Assembly: GCA_021162125.1 (NCBI GenBank)
Contig: JAGGZG010000126.1
Coordinates: 1 to 17,417 of the forward strand
Length of the DNA stretch: 17,417 nucleotides
Direction: 5' to 3'
Source of the DNA: Anaerolineae bacterium
GTDB taxonomy: Bacteria > Chloroflexota > Anaerolineae > JACIWR01
In this document: positions 13,492 through 17,417 of the stretch, one piece after another
Numbering within the stretch: position 1 is the first letter of the stretch
Layout: every line of letters starts with the position of its first letter
Notes under the pieces: generated by a model
The model's input: only the letters and a program-made list of their open reading frames with translations
Told to the model about the DNA's origin: nothing
Databases searched by the model: none
Made by a program: the position numbers and the translations under genes

Positions 13492-13887
13492 TCAGAACCA
13501 GATGCGCTTAATCTCACGGATAGCGCGATTAGTCAGGCGGCGGTAAGTGCGATAAGGTGGCGCCACGACGGTCAGCACCAGTTCCTCGTCACCCACTGTA
13601 AAGGGACGGCAGACCAGTCGCATCTTATCGTCGTCCACGATGGAAACTTCGTCCACCTGTTGCAAGCCGATGTAAGTCCGCGCCCGATGGGCCACGTTCT
13701 TGACCAGGGCCACCATCGCCGCCGTGGTCTCGGCCTCAAAATGGGAGGTTACTGAAGCTAGAGGCAATCCATCGGCGCTGACCAGCACCGAGGTCCTGAA
13801 CTGTCCCTGTTCGTTCATCTCCTCCAGGATGCGGACGAGAGCAGCCTGCCTGTTCCGGGGGAAACTGCCAGGACGACGTGTTTTCAT
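13492..13887 (-). CDS. Roadblock/LC7-domain protein (131 aa)
   Basis: This small cytoplasmic Roadblock/LC7 protein is the last gene of the six-gene cluster. The domain spans most of the 131 residues. A basic head (MKTRRPGSFPRNR) precedes ALVRILEEMNEQGQFRTSVLVSADGLPLAS (strand-turn-strand with the typical DG turn). A long helix (ETTAAMVALVKNVAHRARTYIGL), strands (VDEVSIVDDDKMRLVCRPF, ELVLTVVAPP) and a basic C-terminal helix follow. It lacks the acidic C-terminal motif of its larger paralogues. AAAGGAG lies nine bases before the ATG. It starts 41 nt after the preceding Roadblock gene. Members of this family dimerise and bind small Ras-like GTPases, some as GAPs. Which GTPase it binds is inferred only from the neighbouring MglA-like gene. 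Confidence 0.88.
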   Translation of the reverse strand: MKTRRPGSFPRNRQAALVRILEEMNEQGQFRTSVLVSADGLPLASVTSHFEAETTAAMVALVKNVAHRARTYIGLQQVDEVSIVDDDKMRLVCRPFTVGDEELVLTVVAPPYRTYRRLTNRAIREIKRIWF

Positions 13888-13928
13888 AAACGTTTACTCC
13901 TTTTGTCGTGCAGAGGCCGGGCACCTGA

Positions 13929-14306
13929 CTACGCTGTGAGAATCCCCTCGACTCGCTGGACTGTCTGCCTCATGGCCACCAGAAGCAACCCCAACACAGC
14001 TTCTTTCTCAGCAACTGCGGCCACGACCGCGTCTGGGCCGGCGTTGAGCAGCACAATATAGCTGTCTTTGCTTTCGACCAGAACCCGCTCCAGGTCAGAG
14101 GCACTTAGTTCGCTCATCGTTTCCTGGGCCAGGGTCAGCATAGCCATAGCCATAACGGTGATCTTCTTCTCATCCATCTCGCTGGGCAGGTCAGAAGCGA
14201 CCACGAAGCCATCGCTGGTCACCACTGCCGAACCCATCACGTAGGGTGATATTTCTTGTAGCCCGTGCAAGGCTTCTTCCAGGCTTTCGACAATATCCAA
14301 AGTCAT
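13929..14306 (-). CDS. Short MglB-like Roadblock/LC7 protein (125 aa)
   Basis: This is a compact Roadblock/LC7 protein. SPYVMGSAVVTSDGFVVASDLPSEMDEKKITVMAMAMLTLAQETMSEL is the canonical first strand pair (SDG turn) and central helix. RVLVESKDSYIVLLNAGPDAVVAAVA supplies the remaining strands and VLGLLLVAMRQTVQRV the closing helix. In size and pattern this is the closest match in the cluster to stand-alone MglB/CvnB-type proteins. It is therefore the best candidate for the GTPase-activating or partner subunit of the MglA-like GTPase. I choose ATG 14306 (MTLDIVESL): AAGGAG lies five bases upstream, while the GTG at 14312 abuts that site. It lies 62 nt from the gene before and 41 nt from the gene after. 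Confidence 0.88.
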   Translation of the reverse strand: MTLDIVESLEEALHGLQEISPYVMGSAVVTSDGFVVASDLPSEMDEKKITVMAMAMLTLAQETMSELSASDLERVLVESKDSYIVLLNAGPDAVVAAVAEKEAVLGLLLVAMRQTVQRVEGILTA

Positions 14307-14368
14307 GATCACTCCTTGTTATTCGTGATACCCCTCCCGCAGGCAATAACCAGTTGGAAGGTTCGCAA

Positions 14369-14866
14369 CTACTCAGCGAAAAGGGAATCCAGTTCATCCG
14401 CCAGAAGCTGGCCGAACTCAGAATCCATCATTTCGTCAATCCCATCCCCCTGATCCTGATTTTCCTGCGCCTCGGCGGTGATCCTTTCCAACTCCTCAAC
14501 TGCCCGCTTGGTGAAGATGCGCACCAGGCCCAGTTTGGCCTCGGCGTCGAAGGTGACGGTCAGGAGGAGAGATGGATTGACGGTGGCGGAGTAGATACCG
14601 TAATCCTCCCCTTCGTGAAAGTGCTGACTGAAATGAGTGGCGCGCCCCAGGAATTTGGCCATCTCGGATGTAGCGGCGAAACTACCGGCCGAGAGCGTGG
14701 ACAACGCCGTCGCTTTCCGGTCATTTGCGATTCCTGCTTTGCCGATCAGTTGGCCGGTAGCGTCGGCCAGGAGCACGCCGTGCGCTCTAGTTTTGGCCAA
14801 CAAAGTGTTCAGGCAATCGTCAATGCGCTGTTGCTGTGCTGCGGTGAAGTTCAGTCTCTCGTCCAT
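14369..14866 (-). CDS. Roadblock/LC7 protein with C-terminal acidic motif (165 aa)
   Basis: This Roadblock-type protein is homologous to the gene at 15592 and to the C-terminal half of the response regulator at 16119. The shared order is an N-terminal helix (QQQRIDDCLNTLLA), GVLLADATGQLIGKAG, LSTLSAGSFAATSEMAKFLG, HEGEDYGIYSATV, LLLTVTF, LGLVRIFTKRAVEELERI. A Gln/Asp-rich linker leads to the tail DSEFGQLLADELDSLF at the extreme C-terminus, a motif shared with both paralogues but outside the domain. ATG 14866 (MDERLNFT) is chosen because it aligns with the start of the paralogue; a purine-rich GGAGAGGGGCGGG precedes it. The frame is open to 14932, through the duplicated 21-mer. It begins 90 nt after the GTPase gene. 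It is probably a GTPase partner or scaffold; this is inferred. Confidence 0.85.
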   Translation of the reverse strand: MDERLNFTAAQQQRIDDCLNTLLAKTRAHGVLLADATGQLIGKAGIANDRKATALSTLSAGSFAATSEMAKFLGRATHFSQHFHEGEDYGIYSATVNPSLLLTVTFDAEAKLGLVRIFTKRAVEELERITAEAQENQDQGDGIDEMMDSEFGQLLADELDSLFAE

Positions 14867-14915
14867 CGTTCCCGCCCCTCTCCCCGGCGCGATCAAAGCC
14901 TCCCTGAGATTTAGC

Positions 14916-14957
14916 CATTGGGATTTGCTCATTGGTCATTGGGATTTGATCATTGTC
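14916..14957. repeat. 21-bp tandem duplication in the GTPase/Roadblock spacer
   Basis: Two adjacent 21-bp units (14916-14936 and 14937-14957), each beginning CATTGGGATTTG and continuing with TCATTG, differ at three positions. They fill half of the 90-nt spacer and reach the first base of the GTPase stop codon. It is probably a slippage duplication. Confidence 0.7.
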
Positions 14958-15544
14958 TAAATATTTTTCTGTACACTGGACACAACGAGGTTAATGATCG
15001 TTTTCAAAGTATCGAAAACACCGGCACCCTCCGTAGCCACCGATTCCAGACATGGTATAGACCTGTTCAGGCGCAGGAGGGAGCGCAATGTTGATACTCC
15101 GGCCGCATCGGGTAAGTCTCGTTTGTTGAACTGCACCACCAACGGCACAGACCAGGGATCAATGCCCAGTTCCCGCAAATAACCGCGCATGTCCTGCAAG
15201 GAAGTCACGTTGTCTACCATGCGATAAGTCTGGGAGTCGGCTACGAAGACGACGCCATCAGCCCCCTGCAACACCAGCTTACGGCTGGCGGCGTAATAAA
15301 CTTGTCCAGGCACTGTATAGAGGTTGAACTTGGGCTTCAGGCCCTTGATCTGCCCCAACTCCAGTTGTAGGTAGTCGAAGAATATAGTGCGGTCCTCGCG
15401 AGTCTTCAGCGAGATCAAATCTCCCCGCAGTTCGGGCCTGGTGTGATTATAGATATAGACCAGATTAGTCGTTTTGCCGCTGAGAGCAGGTCCGTAGTAC
15501 ACGATTTTCAGGTTCAGCTCCCGCAGCCTGCGGTTGATGAACAC
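14957..15544 (-). CDS. MglA-family small Ras-like GTPase
   Basis: This is a 195-residue GTPase closely resembling Myxococcus MglA, the polarity switch of gliding and twitching motility. Motifs are the P-loop GPALSGKTT (18-26), the switch I region SLKTREDRTIFFDYL with R52 at the position of the intrinsic arginine finger of MglA, TVPGQ (77-81, MglA-type switch II in place of DxxGQ), FVADSQ (100-105), NKRD (140-143) and the G5 motif SVATEGAG (168-175). A20 replaces the glycine usual in MglA (G21) and equivalent to Ras G12. No lipidation motif is present. The start is a GTG (15544) giving MFINRRLRELNLKIVYYG, collinear with MglA; TGAGGTAGGACT precedes it. It lies 47 nt after a Roadblock gene and is followed by three more. 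It probably cycles under control of these partners; the output is unknown, and motility genes are not in the window. Confidence 0.94.
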   Translation of the reverse strand: MFINRRLRELNLKIVYYGPALSGKTTNLVYIYNHTRPELRGDLISLKTREDRTIFFDYLQLELGQIKGLKPKFNLYTVPGQVYYAASRKLVLQGADGVVFVADSQTYRMVDNVTSLQDMRGYLRELGIDPWSVPLVVQFNKRDLPDAAGVSTLRSLLRLNRSIPCLESVATEGAGVFDTLKTIINLVVSSVQKNI

Positions 15545-15591
15545 AGTCCTACCTCATCTCTGTCTGGCAACCATTCCGCGCCCGGCCCGAT

Positions 15592-16086
15592 TCAGAAAGA
15601 GAACTCCATCTCGCTGGCCAGCAACTGCCCAAAATCCTCGTCCAGGCCAACAGGTGGTGGTGAGACCGTAGCCCTGGCCCGGTGCAGAATCTCCTGGAGG
15701 CGATCCACAGTCTGCTTGGTGTACAGCCGCACTGCGCTGATAGAAACGGAGTTGTCGAATGCTATAACCAGGACGAATTCTCCCCCCACGTCAGAGAGAT
15801 ACACACTCTGACAGTCTCCCTCGTACAATAGTAACTTGAAGCGAGCTTCTTCGCCCGTCAGTCTGGCCATTTCGCGGGTAGTCGCCAGGTTACCCGCCGC
15901 CAGGGCAGAGAGTGCTTCTACGTTCAGACTATTCATGCTACAGAGGAGGCCGCATCCACCGATAAACTGGCCGGTAACGTCAGTCAGAAGCACCCAGCGG
16001 GCCTCTGTCTCCTGCTGGAGATTATCCAGACACTTCTCAACGCCTGCCAGTTGCTCTACGGTGATATCCAACCTGGGGGATAACAT
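15592..16086 (-). CDS. Roadblock/LC7 protein with variant C-terminal motif (164 aa)
   Basis: This Roadblock-type protein lies between the response regulator and the GTPase gene. It aligns end to end with the gene at 14369: VEKCLDNLQQETEARWVLLTDVTGQFIGGCG, LSALAAGNLATTREMARLTG, YEGDCQSVYLSDVG, VLVIAFD, AVRLYTKQTVDRLQEIL. The tail DEDFGQLLASEMEFSF is a variant of the motif ending ELDSLF in the other two, and it ends the protein exactly there. ATG 16086 (MLSPRLDI) has GGAG eight bases upstream and aligns with the paralogue's start. An alternative ATG at 16122 would overlap the upstream stop as ATGA and add 12 residues, but it lacks a good ribosome site. The spacing to the upstream gene is 32 nt. 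The role as a GTPase regulator is inferred from family and context. Confidence 0.85.
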   Translation of the reverse strand: MLSPRLDITVEQLAGVEKCLDNLQQETEARWVLLTDVTGQFIGGCGLLCSMNSLNVEALSALAAGNLATTREMARLTGEEARFKLLLYEGDCQSVYLSDVGGEFVLVIAFDNSVSISAVRLYTKQTVDRLQEILHRARATVSPPPVGLDEDFGQLLASEMEFSF

Positions 16087-16118
16087 CTTTTTTACTCCAG
16101 TTTTGAAGAGATAGTGGC

Positions 16119-17144
16119 TCACTCATCACACGCAAATCTCTCATCCAACAGTCCCGCTCGTATGGCTTGCTCCAGGGAAAAAGTAGTTGCCGGCCGGTCG
16201 GTGGGTAGTTCCTTCTGCTCATCCTGGTGTGGTTTTACATCCGAAATGCTTGCCTCAACTGGCGGGCCGGTCAGAACCTCATCAAACAGGGAATCCAATT
16301 CCCGGCTAAGGGAAGTACCAAAGTCGTCGCTCAGTAATTCCTCGATCCGAGCTACCTCCGCCACGGAAGTTATTTCCAGCAGTTTCTTAATGGCTCTCTT
16401 GGTGTAGAGCCAGACAAGGCCAATGCGACTACTTCGTGCCCTCTTGTCGTAGATGATAGTCAGAAAGAGGTTATCACCCACGTTGGAGGAATAAATGTCG
16501 TAACGATTCCCTTCCTGGTAGTTCAGGTTAAATGCCTGATCCTGTCTCAAGCGACGGGCCACCTCGAAAGTAGTGGCAAAACCCCCACCGATGAGAGAGG
16601 TCAGGACATCCACCTCCAGGCTGGTGGTAAGCCCCACCTGGGTGATGAGCTGGCCCATGATGTCGGCCAGCAGAATGCATTGCGCTCCTATCTCGAAGCG
16701 CAGGTCCGACAAGCAGCGAGTGATGGCCTCAAAGCGCTCATCGGACAGAACCAGAACTCCCTTCTGGCTGATGGCCATCTCTCCCAGCGCTTGCCGTGCC
16801 GCATCTACCAGGTCTTCGACACGGAACGGTTTGGTAATGTAGCGATAGACCTGCAGGCGGCGGGCCTCGGCCTCTACCTGGTCAGAGCCAAAGGCAGTCA
16901 TCAAGATCAGGCGGGTCTGCGGATAGTGGGCTCGCACCTGTTCCACCAATTCCAGCCCATCCACACCCGGCATCCGCAGATCGGTGATGACCAGATCAAA
17001 GTGGTGGACGGACATTTTTTCCAGAGCTTCCTCGCCGGAGCAGGCCGTTTTCACTTCGTACTCCGCCCCCAGATTGGACAGATTCTCTCCCAGAAAGAAC
17101 ACCACACTTTCTTCATCGTCAACGATCAGGATGCGCTTGGTCAT
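16119..17144 (-). CDS. Response regulator: receiver domain fused to Roadblock/LC7 domain
   Basis: This is the first gene of the cluster, 341 residues. The receiver domain is 3-122, with acidic pocket D9/D10, phosphoacceptor D55 in LVITDLRMPG, T83 in LILMTAFG, and K105 in YITKPF; all key residues are present, so it should be phosphorylatable. A Roadblock domain follows (about 130-257: ERFEAITRCLSDL, CILLADIMGQLITQVG, GGGFATTFEVARRL, EGNRYDIYSSNVG, LVWLYTKRAIKKLLEI), homologous to the proteins at 15592 and 14369. Then come the motif DDFGTSLSRELDSLFDE (273-289), a Pro/Asp/Glu/Lys-rich linker, and a terminal helix FSLEQAIRAGLLDERF (322-337). No DNA-binding or enzymatic output domain is seen, so output is probably through protein contact. 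ATG 17144 is preferred: GGGAGG lies ten bases upstream, whereas GTG 17162 overlaps that site. No histidine kinase is in the window. Confidence 0.92.
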   Translation of the reverse strand: MTKRILIVDDEESVVFFLGENLSNLGAEYEVKTACSGEEALEKMSVHHFDLVITDLRMPGVDGLELVEQVRAHYPQTRLILMTAFGSDQVEAEARRLQVYRYITKPFRVEDLVDAARQALGEMAISQKGVLVLSDERFEAITRCLSDLRFEIGAQCILLADIMGQLITQVGLTTSLEVDVLTSLIGGGFATTFEVARRLRQDQAFNLNYQEGNRYDIYSSNVGDNLFLTIIYDKRARSSRIGLVWLYTKRAIKKLLEITSVAEVARIEELLSDDFGTSLSRELDSLFDEVLTGPPVEASISDVKPHQDEQKELPTDRPATTFSLEQAIRAGLLDERFACDE

Positions 17145-17215
17145 CCCCCCTTTTCCTCCCACTCTTCGTTTGCCTGGCCGTGAAACATGATCTGTGATGC
17201 GTGAAGGTCACGTTG

Positions 17216-17301
17216 CACACATCACGCCCTGGAGAGTCAAAAGTGCATATCGGGCCTGGCTCTGTTTTCACTGAGCCAAATTACGCTGAGTATCAGTACT
17301 T
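17216..17301 (-). repeat. Right copy of inverted repeat flanking the Roadblock/GTPase cluster
   Basis: On the minus strand this reads AAGTACT (17301) inward and aligns with 13405-13490 with small gaps; the 23-bp core is 17252-17274. It lies 71 bp or more upstream of the response-regulator start. A TTGACT in this copy has no good -10 partner at 17 bp (TGCAAC), so I do not call a promoter. Confidence 0.75.
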
Positions 17302-17328
17302 GAGAAAAGTCGGTGCTGCTGCCGCGTC

Positions 17329-17384
17329 GCCTGGACGTGAACGTCCAGGCTGAGCAGGCGAAGAGTGCTGAAGCACCCTTCGCC
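17329..17384. repeat. Two adjacent TGAA-loop hairpins
   Basis: GCCTGGACG TGAA CGTCCAGGC (17329-17350) has a perfect 9-bp stem. GGCGAAG/CTTCGCC (17357-17363 with 17378-17384) encloses GTGC TGAA GCAC, with one A/C mismatch between the two helices. They lie just outside the right repeat copy. No gene is visible from 17163 to the window end. Confidence 0.65.
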
Positions 17385-17417
17385 AATGTGGACGGCGGCT
17401 CCGAGGCCACCACAGCC

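Noticed and set aside
17170..17240. Promoter for the Roadblock cluster (TTGACT in the right repeat copy)
   Set aside because: The hexamer at 17 bp is TGCAAC, matching only three of six -10 positions, and the TTGAC belongs to a repeat also present at the 3' end of the cluster.
13405..17301. Complete transposon carrying the Roadblock cluster
   Set aside because: Inverted repeats are present but there is no transposase or integrase gene, and no clear target duplication was found at the outer ends.

Overview
The window is a GC-rich bacterial chromosome segment. All genes after base 1161 lie on the minus strand; only the first two are on the plus strand. I infer Chloroflexota (Anaerolineae-like). 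The reasons are an MglA-type GTPase clustered with many Roadblock/LC7 proteins, a DUF11 surface protein with a Thr/Ser/Pro stalk and a PEP-CTERM-like tail, and intergenic gaps crowded with small hairpins. No rRNA or marker gene confirms this, so the phylum is an inference.

Layout. 1-1120 (plus): the end of an alpha/beta hydrolase, translationally coupled to a small lipoprotein with two internal repeats. A 15-bp-stem hairpin at 1126-1158 separates these from a convergent, probably exosortase-sorted surface protein (1161-3209). 3210-3781 is non-coding and carries that protein's promoter. 3782-9059: gatA, gatC (amidotransferase subunits, no gatB here), a DedA-family membrane protein and clpC. 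9240-10130: a membrane protein with a bacterial PH-like domain. 10500-11414: ilvE. 11757-13074: surE followed by a nitroreductase-fold gene, whose ribosome-binding site overlaps the surE stop codon. 13075-13491: a non-coding stretch of hairpins and a 131-bp near-perfect palindrome.

13492-17144 is the most distinctive part. It is a six-gene, same-strand cluster in the order response regulator-Roadblock fusion, Roadblock protein, MglA-like GTPase, Roadblock protein, short MglB-like Roadblock protein, short Roadblock protein. In M. xanthus, MglA is a polarity switch and MglB is a Roadblock protein that acts as its GAP. Here one GTPase sits with five Roadblock domains, one of them attached to a phosphorylatable receiver domain. 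A plausible reading is a phospho-signal-coupled small-GTPase switch. Three of the Roadblock proteins share a short acidic C-terminal motif outside the domain. The cluster is bracketed by about 86-bp inverted repeats (13405-13490 and 17216-17301) that share a perfect 23-bp core.

Regulation readable from sequence: four strong sigma70-type promoters on the minus strand, all with 17-bp spacers, lie ahead of the surface protein, dedA, clpC and ilvE. No convincing promoter was seen for the Roadblock cluster or for surE. Many start codons were moved inward from the longest reading frame to the position supported by a Shine-Dalgarno sequence and family alignment.
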